Assembly: GCF_003369915.1 (NCBI RefSeq)
Contig: NC_046676.1
Location: 7,037,501-7,101,500 of the forward strand
Source of the DNA: Drosophila miranda
Taxonomy: Eukaryota; Arthropoda; Insecta; Diptera; Drosophilidae
Direction: 5' to 3'
Length of the DNA: 64,000 bases
The notes below the pieces were generated by a model that was not told the DNA's origin, searched no databases, and saw nothing but the letters and a program-made list of their open reading frames with translations. The first letter of the stretch is position 1. Each line of letters starts with the position of its first letter. Made by a program: the position numbers and the translations under genes. Below are positions 28,239 to 38,496 of this stretch, piece after piece.

Positions 28239-30526
28239 TATCAGTTCTCATAGTCTTTTCATGTAAATATAAATATAAATCTGAAGATTATTAAAGTATA
28301 ACGTTTTAACCTAATTTACTTAGTCTTTTTTCATAAAAATTTTCAAAATTGTTCCTATCTTTAAAACGATGAAAAGCATTAGAGTTACATATGTAGAAGC
28401 AGCCAAAACTATTTTTACTCGGCGGTCGTTTGGCCTTCTTAATTGCAACACTTGTATATTTTCTAATAAATAATTGAGTATTTCGTTTAATGATAAGCAT
28501 TTGCTATTAATGCCAAAACTGAGCTTTACGAATTCACAATGATCGCATAAAAATATTCCAAAATACTCGTACATAGATATGTGTGTACGTATATGTTTGA
28601 ATTGTTTTTTTCCTTCTTTACTGCTTAGGAAATTTGCTCGTTTACTTTGGAAAATTAACAACAACAAAAATAATTGGCACTGTTCTCAGTCGTGAGAGCG
28701 GATCTCATATGGGCGCGGTCTGGTCTCTAAAATTGCGCATACGCCACATATAAGTCACTGCAGTCACTAACACCGAATCTTATCTTTCACTTTCATTCAC
28801 CATCTTCTTAATGGCTTATTTATTCCTCTCTAATCTCATTTCTGTGCACTTACAACTACCTACCAAATAGACAAATCCCAGGTGTAACATTGTCTCGATT
28901 TCTCGATGTGGTTGACGTTGAAGCGCTGGGGCCCGTGCGAGTCACTGGACCATTGATCACTGAATAGCACCGAAATCGCGGTGTTGCATAAAACTCAGCC
29001 AAGCGCCAAGCAACTCCAAAAATTATTGAAAATAACCCGCAACAAGAAAAGCAACAACAAAATATGGCAAGCAAAGAGACTTTGAGAAGCCACAAAGCAA
29101 GGCAGAGAGCGAGCAACAGAGAGAGATGGATATAGAGAGAAAAAGAGCTCATAAGAGATAGAGATAACAAAATAATGTTTCGGTTACAAACCTTTTACAG
29201 ATTTAAAGGTTGTTGCTGCTTAAATCCATATGGAGCTTTTAAACGAAAGATGATCTCCGATCTGGTGGCTTTGGCATACGACCTTCAAGTGGCGTTAAAG
29301 TACTTGGCTTTTCCATAATGTTACATTTCCAGAACGTATAACCATTCTCGGGCTTTTTTCTGAAAAACACTATAGAATTCGAAACCGACAGGATATGTAT
29401 AGCTTTCATAGGAAGGATCTTGTTTGCGAGAAGAAGCTGAAGAAATTTCGATCAAACTTCAATTGTGTGGCATAGAAACCATCAATCTGCAAGGGTATCA
29501 AAATATTCGGTACTCTACGAGAAAATCTTTTGATGGTTTTTTTTGTTTTCGTTTATAATTTTATGACCGTCCAAATAGGTTTTCAAGGCAGACGGAACTA
29601 AGTGCGCGTATTTGCCAAAGGTTACTCACATCAGCCGCGAAACGGCTTTGGGCCGAAGCAAGCACAGAAGGCAAGGAAAATGCAAATGCCCGACAAAGAA
29701 AGTGCGCCAGAGCACGATAGAAATGGCACAGTGGAATGGAAGAAAGGCGCAAAGAAGGAAGAGAGCAACAGGTTGTCCAATGCGGGACTGGCTCTTTGTG
29801 GTTGCAGAAGTTACATAATGGTCCATCGTCATCTCGATCGGAGCCGGAGGCAGACACTCGCTCCAAAACCACTTTGGTCATTTGGCCTCAATTCCGTTTT
29901 AGCCCACTCGAACAGCTGTCTCTGTGGGAGCTTACTCTCTCTCCGTCTCTTTCTCTGGAGTGGGACGCTGACTCTCTCTGCCTTGGGCCTCTCTCTCTCT
30001 TTTTGGAACCGAAAGAGACTACGTGAGTGTCTTCACGTCTACTTCGATTATTATTTACACAGATTTCCGGCAGCTTGAATCCATGCGGAAAAAGCTATAC
30101 GAAAGAGTATTTTGCAGGACTTTCACTTTCCTTGATAGCCAAATCTTTAGCATCATTAGATCGTAAGGAAAACGGATAAGTTCCAGTTCCAGTACCCCAA
30201 AGAGAGAGAGAGAGCGTGCCCCAAAGTGATTTAAAATAAGGTGAGATATGCGACGACAGCGCTCTCATCGCCTGATACCTCAAGGGGGAAGACCTCACCC
30301 TATACAGACACACCTTGGCGGAGCGCACACGCAACGAAGCTCTCCGCTAAGCTTTCCATCTGGCGCTCTTCTTGGAGCTGTGTGGGGCTCTGCGTTGTCT
30401 GGCGGTTGGCCATGCATTTCATTCAAACGCGATCGCCGGCCAAGCAACTCCGCTTGGAATCCGCTTTGGGCCTATTGGGGGACTGTCGTTACAAAACCGA
30501 ACATTGTTGGATTCGAAGAAATAACC
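28239..30526. other. Spacer between two small divergent genes
   Basis: This 2.3 kb interval separates the start codons of two genes that point away from each other, so it must hold both promoters. The ORFs inside (for example 28856-29170 and 29602-30078) are low in complexity and overlap each other on opposite strands, so I do not call them. No clear TATA box was identified. Confidence 0.4.
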
Positions 30527-31408
30527 ATGGCAAAGTTGAATGCTCTGCTGCTGGCCGTAAGTTAGATCGTTTAATTTTCCCTCCAATGGGAGTACAACTA
30601 TCGAGTATTGGCTTCTCCAATTAACACGGCCAGACCGAAAGTCGCACGTTCTGGCTGACACAATTTCCGCTGCGCCTGCGCGAAAGTGGCACCCGAAAGA
30701 AAACCGTGTCGAAAGCAGTGACTGACTTGAATTTCCAATGAGCACTACGTTTGACACATTTCGAAACTATTCGTATATTTGTGCCAAATATTTTGGTCTG
30801 CTGCCACTAAAGAGACCTTGAAACGTCTGCCCGCGCTCTTGTGTACTCTCTCTCTCTGTCTCTTTCTGCTGTGCTGCAGCGGGTGGTGGCGATGGTGGTG
30901 GCATGGCCAGGTTGAAACCCAAACAAAATGTGTCATAATCTTGCATTTCATAACCAGCGTCAATAACCGTTGCTTTGCTGTGGCTGTTGTTTGCTTTAAC
31001 CGACGGAAAACCACTTCGAGGAAGGCGCCATCCAATTGTCTGTGCATTCGCTGCCACTTTTATGTGCTGCCTGACACACTGAACTAATGAGCAGCCATTG
31101 CCTGTGATTTTAATGGAGATTACAATATTTATCTCTTTTTCAGCTCTTTCTGTGCGTCGTGGCCTTCCTAGTGCACACATCGTCGGCCACAGTTCAGCCA
31201 AAGGCCCCAAACTTCCAGTACTTTGAAAGGTGAGTAGTTCAACGGTGATCCTTCCAAAGATTCTTTCATATCTTTAAATGCCCTTCTTAGGCCCAAATAC
31301 CGTTATCCCTACTACGATGAACATGGAAGAGGCAAGCTTTTATATGGCTATGGCGGACCGGAACTTTATCAGTACAAGACCTACACGCCGCTGGAGGGCA
31401 TACACTGA
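30527..31408 (+). CDS. Small secreted Tyr-rich peptide gene, three exons
   Basis: Exons 30527-30556, 31144-31229 and 31291-31408 have consensus borders (GTAAGT donor and TTTTCAG acceptor for intron 1; GTGAGT donor and TTCTTAG acceptor for intron 2). The 77-residue product begins MAKLNALLLALFLCVVAFLV, a strong signal peptide probably cleaved after HTSSA. The mature peptide of about 52 residues is rich in Tyr, Pro and Gly (KYRYPYYDEHGRGK, YGYGGPELYQYKTY) and lacks cysteine. An AATAAA lies at 31481-31486. The composition resembles short cuticle, chorion or secreted neuropeptide-like products, but I cannot assign a family. A first exon that encodes only part of the signal peptide is a common arrangement in insect secreted-peptide genes. 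Confidence 0.75.
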
Positions 31409-32397
31409 GCCATTATTTACGACTATTTAAACAATAGCTGATAAAGTTGATTATTTATGTACTTTTGCTTTATTTAATTTAATAAATATTTTGAAAATAT
31501 AACGAAACCGAACTAAACTGAACAATAGATGGCGCTGCTGACGAATACTGGCGATGTTATAAAAGCGACATCTATGAATTTTCAGCGGAAGGAAGACTTA
31601 TCGAATTCAAATTATTAAACTCAACGAAAAAATGTCCCTCTTCAGCTCAACAATGTCCCTACATTTTACGTTTTCTTACGTCTTATGTTGCCATTGTTTT
31701 TTGTTGACTGTTTTGTAAACCTTGCTGTAGTCAAAATACAATAAAAGCAAGGACTAAAAACTACCCAATCTTAAAGACAATTTATTCATCAACGGCCTAA
31801 AATTATGTGGGCAGATCTAAGAATTTTAGTTAGCCAGAATTATTCCACGGAATCCATAAATTGAGCAATATGAACGCTATCCTATTTCATTTTTTTGTTT
31901 TGACCTATTTCGCTAAAACCTTTTTTTGTTTGACCCCTCTTGCTAAAACCTTTTTTTTTGACAAGAACCAATAAAAGCAAGTATTTCGAATAAGCCACTT
32001 AAGAAAAAAATTGATTCATAAATCGTATAAAACTATGTGGGCATGGCAAAATGTTCTATCTAGCTAGTAATATTCTATGGAATATCAAAAACGAGGAATA
32101 TGTATAATAGAGCTTGAATTCCGGTATATTTTTAAAATGAGACCGTGTTCTGAGGGTCATACTGTAGAAACTGGTTTTCGCCGCGCTCCCATGTTATTTT
32201 TGTCAATTTCATCAATCTATTAATTTAATTTTCAATGTTATATAAAAATCCAATAAATGCAAGTATTTCGAATAGGCCAATCATATATAGAATTGATTCA
32301 TCAATCGTACAAAATTAAGTGGGCATGGCTAAATGTTCCATATAGATAGTATTATTCAACGGAACAAAGAATTGGTCGTTTTTTAATCTAATTTGAA

Positions 32398-32431
32398 TTC
32401 GCCGCAGTTCGCCGCAGTTCGCCGCAGTTCG
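32398..32431. repeat. (GTTCGCCGCA)n short tandem repeat, copy 1
   Basis: Three to four tandem decamers. A second array of the same unit is at 33539-33583, and a single unit is at about 33787-33800. Confidence 0.8.
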
Positions 32432-32870
32432 CTTTTGCAACAATGAGTCTCATTCCATACACAAACATGTTGCTAATTCCATGCACACATACCCTGGGGA
32501 AAATGGATGTTATAGAATTGTGAATATGTTTGTCTTCCAAGGCTCAGTAGGTATCAGGATCGACATAAATATATACAAGATACTAATAATGTACTTGAAT
32601 ACGTCTAAAGAATATCAATTTGAGAAAAGGTCTTAATAAATTACGTTCGATTTTCATATAAAATTAGCGAAATAGGGTGTACAAAGGGATATACACGCAT
32701 CACGTCTTCAAATACCAGCAACATTGCGACTGAATTTTTGTTGAACTATTTTGTTTAAACCTTTTTTTACAGTAAATACAATAAAAGCAAAGATTAAAAA
32801 CAATCCAATCTTGTAGAAAATTTATTCGTTAATGGGATAAAATTATGTGGGCATTACAGAAAGATTTAGT
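32421..32870. repeat. Left member of a ~450-bp direct duplication
   Basis: This segment, from the GCCGCAGTT unit through the ATTCGTTAATGG core, recurs at about 33791-34240 with only scattered substitutions. The offset is about 1370 bp. Confidence 0.8.
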
Positions 32871-33190
32871 TTGCCAGCATTATTCAATGGAATATTAAAA
32901 TTGAGCAATATGAACGAATTTCCCTTTTCGTTTGTTTTGATTGACCTATTTCGCTACTTGTTTTTCGTTTGACTTATTTCGCTAAAACCTCTTTTCACGC
33001 AAAACGCAATAAAAGCAAGTATGAAGAATACACCAGTTAAATAGAAAATTGATTCATCAATGGGCTAATATTATGTGGGCACGGCTAAATATTCTATATA
33101 GCTGGTAATATTCAATGGAATATCAAAAACGAGGAATATGAATAATAGAACTTGAATGCGTCATATACGGTAGATTTTTTAAATGAGATG

Positions 33191-33320
33191 GTATATTTTG
33201 AAATCTTTCTGTGGGACGATATATTTTAACGATAAGTCCGCGGTCACGCTGCTGTCGATAGTGGGCACCATCGATAGTAGACGATAGGTTTTCGAAAACA
33301 TCGACAGTGCAATCGATAGT
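33191..33320. promoter_or_regulatory. Cluster of promoter-like motifs inside the repeat array
   Basis: A TGGTATATTTT motif, a CGGTCACGCTG (33241-33251, one mismatch to the Ohler motif 1 consensus YGGTCACACTR) and several CGATAG / ATCGATAG sites resembling DRE occur within 130 bases. Function is inferred only from motif content. Confidence 0.4.
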
Positions 33321-33790
33321 TCTCCAACTCTAGTTCAAAAAACATCGCTGACATTTAATATTAATTTAATTTTCAATGTTATATAGAAATCCAATAAAAG
33401 CAAGTATTTCGAATAGGCCAATCATGTATAGAATTGATTCATCAATCGTATAAAATTGAGTGGGCATGGCTAAATGTTCTATATAGATAGTATTATTCAA
33501 CGGAACAAAGAATTGGTCGTTTTTTGAATCGAATTTGAGTTCGCCGCAGTTCGCCGCAGTTCGCCGCAGTTCGCCGCAGTTTCGCTTTAGCAACAATGAG
33601 TCTCGTTCCATACACAATGTTGCACATTCCATACACACTGTTGCGGCAACATTTACTTGAAAACCGTATTTTAGTCAAAATAAATTACGTTAAGGTTATT
33701 AAAATAAGCAATCTTGTAGAAAATGCATTTATCTATGGGATAAAGCTAAGTGGGCATCTATAGCTTGAAATATAGGCAATACCCGATTCG

Positions 33791-34240
33791 CCGCAGTTTC
33801 GCTTTTGCAACAATGAGTCTCATTCCATACACAAACATGTTGCTAATTCCATGCACACATACCCTGGAGGCAATGGATGTTATAGAATTGTGAATATGTT
33901 TGTCTTCCAAGGCTCAGTAGGTATCAGGATCGAGATAAATATATACAAGATACTAATAATGTACTTGAATATGTCTAAAGAATATCAATTTGAGAAAAGG
34001 TCTTAATAAATTACGTTTCATCTTCATATAAAATTAACGAAATAGGGTGCACAAAGGCCTATACACGCATCACGTCTTCAAATACCAGCAACATTGCGAC
34101 TCTTTTTTTTATTGAACTTTTTCGTTTAACCCTTTTTTTACAATAAATACAATAAAAGCAAGGATTAAAAACAATCCAATCTTGTAGAAAATTGATTCAT
34201 TAATCGTATAAAATTATGTGGGCATGGCTAAATGTGCTAT
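33791..34240. repeat. Right member of a ~450-bp direct duplication
   Basis: Partner of 32421-32870. Shared landmarks include ACACATACCCTGG, CTTCCAAGGCTCAGTAGG and ATACACGCATCACGTCTTC. Confidence 0.8.
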
Positions 34241-34301
34241 ATATATAGTAATATTCCACGGAAGATCAAAGTCGAGGAATATGTAAAAAGAACTTGAATT
34301 C

Positions 34302-34403
34302 GTCAGTATATTTACGGCATATTTTTAAAAAGAGACCGTATATTTTGGTATATTTCTGAGGGTCAGCCGGTATTTGATTGGTAAATCCGGTCTGGTCACA
34401 CTG
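34302..34403 (+). promoter_or_regulatory. Motif 6 / motif 1 type housekeeping core promoter
   Basis: GTCAGTATATTT (34302-34313) and a second match TTTGGTATATTT (34344-34355) fit the Ohler motif 6 consensus KTYRGTATWTTT. TGGTCACACTG (34393-34403) fits motif 1 exactly. This pair is the signature of TATA-less, broadly active fly promoters. It points rightward to the possible coding exon at 34765. The motifs sit at the right edge of the repeat cluster. Confidence 0.5.
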
Positions 34404-34480
34404 CGTTCCAGCCCTAATTTTAAACACGTTTTCAAAAAATTTTCATTTTATTTTATTTCAAAAAGCGGCTGCGCTTGGTT

Positions 34481-34649
34481 CTTTTTTATTTTCGTCGTTT
34501 AAACGTTGTATAGATTTTATAAAGAAACACGTGCTGTCCTATGCACGCTCGTTTATTTCATTTTATTATTTATTTCTTTTTTATTTTCGTCGTTTAAACG
34601 TTGTATAGATTTTATAAAGAAACACGTGCTGTCCTATGCACGCTCGTTT
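34481..34649. repeat. Exact 74-bp direct duplication in a probable 5' UTR
   Basis: Units 34481-34554 and 34576-34649 appear identical over 74 bases and are separated by 21 bases. Each contains the palindrome CGTTTAAACG and the sequence AAACACGTGCTGTCC. Confidence 0.9.
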
Positions 34650-34764
34650 GCTCAAACCCAGAGCTAGCGAGTGCTATTTTAAAGGACAAAGAGAAAACTA
34701 AACGACAAAATTACCAAAGTGCTCAGCTAACCCGTGGCTGTGCACTTAAATTAAATTGTCAGAC

Positions 34765-35026
34765 ATGAATGATTTATGCAACCCAGACCGCATGGCGCTC
34801 AAACATGGCCTGATCCACACGTCGGCCGCAGTTATGCACGCAGCGCCAGATAATGGTAGGCAGCATTTAATAATGTATTGGTTCCAAATGACTCAGACTT
34901 TTGCATTTTGAGGTGTTAGCCCACAACGTGACTGCCCAAACTTTGGTTATGTACGATTCTATACAGACGACTTTTATTTTCTTTAATGATAGCCTTAAAC
35001 TAATTTACACGTGGACCCTATTTTAA
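34765..35026 (+). CDS. Candidate two-exon micro-gene, 65 aa
   Basis: The ATG at 34765 opens a 30-codon exon beginning MNDLCNPDRMALKHG and ending at 34855 before a GTAGGC donor. The best-fitting second exon starts at 34920 after GTGTTAG and continues AHNVTAQTLVMYDSIQTTF to a TAA at 35024-35026. The total is 65 residues. A motif 6 / motif 1 promoter lies 360-460 bases upstream. No signal peptide or known domain is seen. Its end overlaps the stop codon of the convergent gene at 35018. An alternative acceptor at 34911-34912 gives a different tail. The gene could be real, or exon 1 could be a leader for something else. The family is not recognised. Confidence 0.38.
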
Positions 35027-36184
35027 TGTCTGGGCCGATTCTAGCAGGCGTTTCAGTTCCTCATTTTGGGACAGGGCCCTCTTGACGGCCATGAAGATCT
35101 GGGAGTCCATTGCTCGCGTCTGGTCCTGACTGAGGGACAGGGTGCTCACCCGCTTGGCCAGCTCCGCCAGCTTGGGCTGTTGCTGCAGGAAGCGATCTAG
35201 TACCTGGGGGGAGATGTTCGCCATTTCAGCTAGTTGCCGCACATGTGTGGCCACAGGAGGAGATTGCATCTCAACATCTATGTGCTTGGGCGTGTTCAAG
35301 TGGGGTACCTTATTTGGCCTGGGTGCCGCCGTCGTGCTGGGCACTTGAGTTGGCTTCGCTGGGATCATAACAGGTCGCAGTGGAATGGGATAGTGATAGG
35401 GTAGAGGCTGACGCACGAGAAGAGGACGCATGCGGGCCGCGCCTGGTGGCGCCACAAACACGGGCTTGAACGAGACGGCCGAGGGCTTGGGCTTCCTAGT
35501 GGCTGGAGCTGCAGTCGTGGTGTTCTCCGACCATAGGCTGTACTGCTTCATAAAGTCCCCGAAACGTTGAAGAAGGCTTGCCTGCATCTCGGGTTTTTTG
35601 GTGGTTATGGTGGACCTACTCGTCGTCTCCAGTCGTGGGCGCTCGTCAAAGTCCGCTTCGACATCTGCATTGTCCATGGTATTGTCATCATCGCTAGCGT
35701 CGTCACCATCGTCGACGCTATCCGGCACATCTTCGGAAAGCTCATAGTCCAGCGTCTCCAGATAATCTTTCATCAAGGCTATACCCTGTTCATTGGAGGT
35801 CAGCGAACGGACGTACTCGATAGTTTCACTATTGCTGCGGGTCCCAATTAACTGTCCAAGCTCGCTTATGCTCGGCAGCACCTTCAGGCCCAGCTTCGTT
35901 TGGGCAATCTCGACCAAATCACTTGGGTACTCTGAGTTAGTTGGGACAGGGGCAGCCGTTGTAGTTGTGGTCGTTTGTACGCCTGGCTTTATCAGCTTGT
36001 AGACGGGGAAATTGTAGTACAAAGCATTCTGCAGCTTTGAGTCTAGTTTCGAAGGCACCTTTCGTTCCGCATCCACTATGACTGCACTATCCTGGCCGTA
36101 GAACTTTGGCATCAGGGTGACTCGGGCATTGATGCATTGGAGCAGAGCCAGAGGCCAGAGGAAACGCACCAGCAGACCAAACAT
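35018..36184 (-). CDS. Secreted Thr/Pro-rich protein, unrecognised (388 aa)
   Basis: The start ATG at 36184 is chosen because it opens a clear signal peptide (MFGLLVRFLWPLALLQCINA). The mature protein has a short Thr-rich mucin-like run (residues 71-78), a compact region rich in Leu and Ile (85-150), a strongly acidic stretch of Asp and Glu (about 150-182), and a second Thr/Pro/Ala-rich linker. A Pro-rich part follows (PLPYHYPIPLRPVMIPAKP, about 260-278), then a helical, Gln/Leu-rich C-terminus (about 310-388). Possible N-glycosylation sites include ENTT near 220 and NIS near 323. No cysteine-rich domain is present. It is probably an extracellular matrix or secreted structural factor; the function is unknown. 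The frame remains open for 115 codons upstream of the ATG. A minus-strand AATAAA is at 34973-34978, only 40 bases after the stop. Confidence 0.8.
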   Translation of the reverse strand: MFGLLVRFLWPLALLQCINARVTLMPKFYGQDSAVIVDAERKVPSKLDSKLQNALYYNFPVYKLIKPGVQTTTTTTAAPVPTNSEYPSDLVEIAQTKLGLKVLPSISELGQLIGTRSNSETIEYVRSLTSNEQGIALMKDYLETLDYELSEDVPDSVDDGDDASDDDNTMDNADVEADFDERPRLETTSRSTITTKKPEMQASLLQRFGDFMKQYSLWSENTTTAAPATRKPKPSAVSFKPVFVAPPGAARMRPLLVRQPLPYHYPIPLRPVMIPAKPTQVPSTTAAPRPNKVPHLNTPKHIDVEMQSPPVATHVRQLAEMANISPQVLDRFLQQQPKLAELAKRVSTLSLSQDQTRAMDSQIFMAVKRALSQNEELKRLLESAQTLK

Positions 36185-36885
36185 TCTGCTCACTTCAAAG
36201 GTTAAAGGACAACTAACACAGATCAGCTCATCAGACATTTCGAAATAGACTTTTGAACCATCCAACCGATCTGGTTTCATGGAAGTCGCTTCGAGGGTTT
36301 CCATGAATTCTTGAGAACGTGCTGAATCTACCTGCTGTGCCATAGAAAATCTCAGATTTCCATTGAATTTTCCACCTACGCGACGCGAAGGAATGCGTTT
36401 GCTTTTGTTACTTGCCCTACCTGCAGTATTTACAAAAGAATTTTTTTTCAAGAGGGGTTCGTTTCGGGTTTCTGAGGGAGTTTGAGAAAATCTAAAAAAA
36501 CCGAAGGAAAAAAGGATACATATGGACACCCGATATCCAGAAAATCTCGGAACTCTTTCAACTAAAACATGTTTTTATTATCGTAATTAAACCTTAAAGT
36601 GAAACACTCGATGGCTACGCGTGTGGTAAAAATCTGTAGCCATTGAGTCTAGTCATCGATCACTTAGCAACTAAGAGGAATTTTAAATTCGCAAGCGATC
36701 CGATCCGCATGAATTTTGGATCATTTGTATTTACATAGGGTTTACGTACGGGAATTTTGCAGGATAAAACAAATTGCAAACAATGGAGACTTCTCTTGTG
36801 TAGACTATGTAAACGATTCTTGCTCGGGGGCGGGGGACACACAAAATATGGACATGCTTTGCATGCCCTGAGGCGGGCACAGCTA

Positions 36886-37723
36886 TCAACACTTCGATAC
36901 ACCCACTAGGGCAGGGCGTATGCAACGCTCGTGTAGCTTGTAGCCCAATTTGGTAACCTCCACCACGGTGTTGGCCTCAACGGTTTTGTCCTCCTTCTGG
37001 AACAGAGCCTCGTGCAGATTGGGATCGAACTTCTGGTTGAGTGGGTCCACAGCTTCCAGACCGTGACGCTTGAACACCTGCAGCAATGAGGCGCGAGTCA
37101 TGGTGAGACCCTCGTACAGGCTCTTTAGATCAGCATTGTTACTCAGCTGTAAAGGAGGCGCAGGTTAGACTCGATTACTTTACTATGCCATGGGGCAAAC
37201 GTCATACCTTGTCCTTAGGCACTGCCTGTGTGGCGTGGCCGAGTGTGTCGGCGACCTCCAGCAGGTCCTTGCAGAAGCTCTGGATGCCGAAGATCTTTGC
37301 ATCACTGATCTGTTTGTTCAGACGCGTACGCATGTTCTCGCTCTCAGCGAGGGCGCGCTTATACTTGTCCATCAGTTCCGATTTCTGCTCCTTGGAGTCG
37401 GCCAGCTCTTTCGTGAGACGATCAACCTCCGGTGAGACGGCTTTTTGTTCCGCTCCAGCGGCAGATGCAGCGGCTTCCTCCGGCTGCTTCTCAGTGCTGT
37501 AGGGGCGTCCATTTGCCAGGGCTGTGGTGGCCTGACGCAAGAAACTATAGAACCCGGACAAATTGCGATAAGATGTTGTTGCAGACGAACGTGCGTTCAT
37601 TACGTCACAGAAAAGAGGAAGAATGCGGCAAACTTACCTTGAATTGCGTGCACTGACTACGGCTTTGAGCTGGCTCAAGCTGCGAGCAAAAACTTGCAAG
37701 GATAGTCCAGCTTTCGATGCCAT
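36886..37723 (-). CDS. Roe1: Roe1, mitochondrial GrpE-type nucleotide exchange factor
   Basis: Three coding exons (37638-37723, 37208-37544 and 36886-37146) with GT/AG borders give 227 residues, close to the usual length for animal mitochondrial GrpE. The N-terminus MASKAGLSLQVFARSLSQL is rich in Ser, Arg and Leu with few acids, fitting a matrix transit peptide that continues to about RPYSTEKQ. The coiled-coil helix (VDRLTKELADSKEQKSELMD) and the GrpE head (HEALFQ, NTVVEVTKLGYKLHERCIRPALVGVSK) are clear. The protein releases ADP from mitochondrial Hsp70 (mortalin) for import and folding. It diverges from NAD kinase copy 1, with about 595 bp between their start codons. A minus-strand poly(A) signal candidate is at 36574-36579. 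The symbol rests on my recollection that Roe1 is the fly GrpE gene. Confidence 0.92.
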
Positions 37724-38317
37724 TTTGAGTGAATTTTGTGGCTAAATTGTTAAAAAAAATTAAATTACCCCCTCTCTTTCGGTTGTAATCAGCGTGCTTT
37801 TTAAAGTGACCAAATCCTCCAAGATAGCAATACCAAATTTTCGCAGTGTGGACAACCCGCCAGATGGCGCCAGTGGGTGAAATGTTCAAATTATGGACCG
37901 CTCTAATTCATGCAAAGATTGTATTAGCATTGCCTTCAGGTATCTATTATTGGTCTCACCTCTGCACGCCTTGGGGGGTAGGGAGCAATTAATTTACGCA
38001 TAGTTTATAAATCTTTCAGACTGTGCACGCCCAGGAGGCCGCCAAAATATAGCTTGTTTGTAAAAGTTGCTCTAAATATGTAAATTGCCCCAGCTCCCGG
38101 CACTTTCTGCTGCCGCCCGGAGCACTTAATGAATTCAAAGTACGAGTGGGGCGGGCTCAGCATCTTATTCAACTTCTACTCTCGAAAATGTACAAACATT
38201 ATTACATATGCGCATGCATTGTATATATTTTGGAAAACCAGGTGTGAAAAGGCATTTAGTTTCATTTCGGCACCGAATCAGTGCGGTTGTCCACGGTAAG
38301 AACGACTTGAGCTTGAA
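37724..38317. promoter_or_regulatory. Shared divergent promoter interval, Roe1 / NAD kinase copy 1
   Basis: 594 bases lie between the Roe1 ATG (-) and the NAD kinase first exon A ATG (+). Both promoters and 5' UTRs must lie here unless upstream non-coding exons exist. I do not see an unambiguous TATA box or motif 1. Confidence 0.4.
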
Positions 38318-38496
38318 ATGCGTGAGGAGGACCTGGAGCTGGCCCGCAAAATGGTGGCCAATTTGATTTCCACATCCACGTCCGTGGAGGACGACGACGA
38401 GGGTGCAGCAGCGGCAACGACATCATCGCCGGGGAATTCTCCGCAGCCCTTGAGAAGGCGCGTCTTAGACCTGAGTGAGAGGCGTAAACAATTTCG
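38318..38496 (+). CDS. NAD kinase copy 1, alternative first exon A
   Basis: ATG at 38318, GTGAGT donor at 38497, 179 bases. Encodes [13 protein letters not shown] ... LSERRKQFR. Joined to the common exon it gives QFRRTRSL, much like the EFRRTRSL of human NADK as I recall it. Paralogous to 44683-44810. Confidence 0.75.

Larger units (their letters stand above)
31409..34392. repeat. Cluster of nested degenerate AT-rich repeats
   Basis: About eight copies of a roughly 150-bp core recur at about 31.74, 31.97, 32.25, 32.78, 33.00, 33.39, 33.69 and 34.15 kb. Each copy has CAATAAAAGCAAG, then ATTGATTCATCAAT, then AAAATTATGTGGGCATGG, then AATATTCAANGGAATATCAAAA. Larger duplications are laid over these. 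There is also a local GTTCGCCGCA repeat. No open frame for a transposase or reverse transcriptase is present, so this looks like a non-autonomous or dead repeat family that grew by tandem duplication. Related copies lie at 39.9-40.1, 45.35-45.48 and 46.6-46.75 kb. Confidence 0.8.

Noticed and set aside
28856-29170. Leu/Ser/Cys-rich minus-strand ORF resembling a membrane protein
   Set aside because: Hydrophobicity comes from GA-rich DNA on the plus strand read in antisense. No splice or poly(A) support.
29602-30078. 158-codon plus-strand ORF and its antisense partner
   Set aside because: Three overlapping ORFs on two strands with Ser/Leu/Arg bias from CT-rich DNA; no gene structure.
31409-34392. 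Intact transposon
   Set aside because: Searched for long ORFs and terminal inverted repeats; none found. Only degenerate non-coding repeat units are present.
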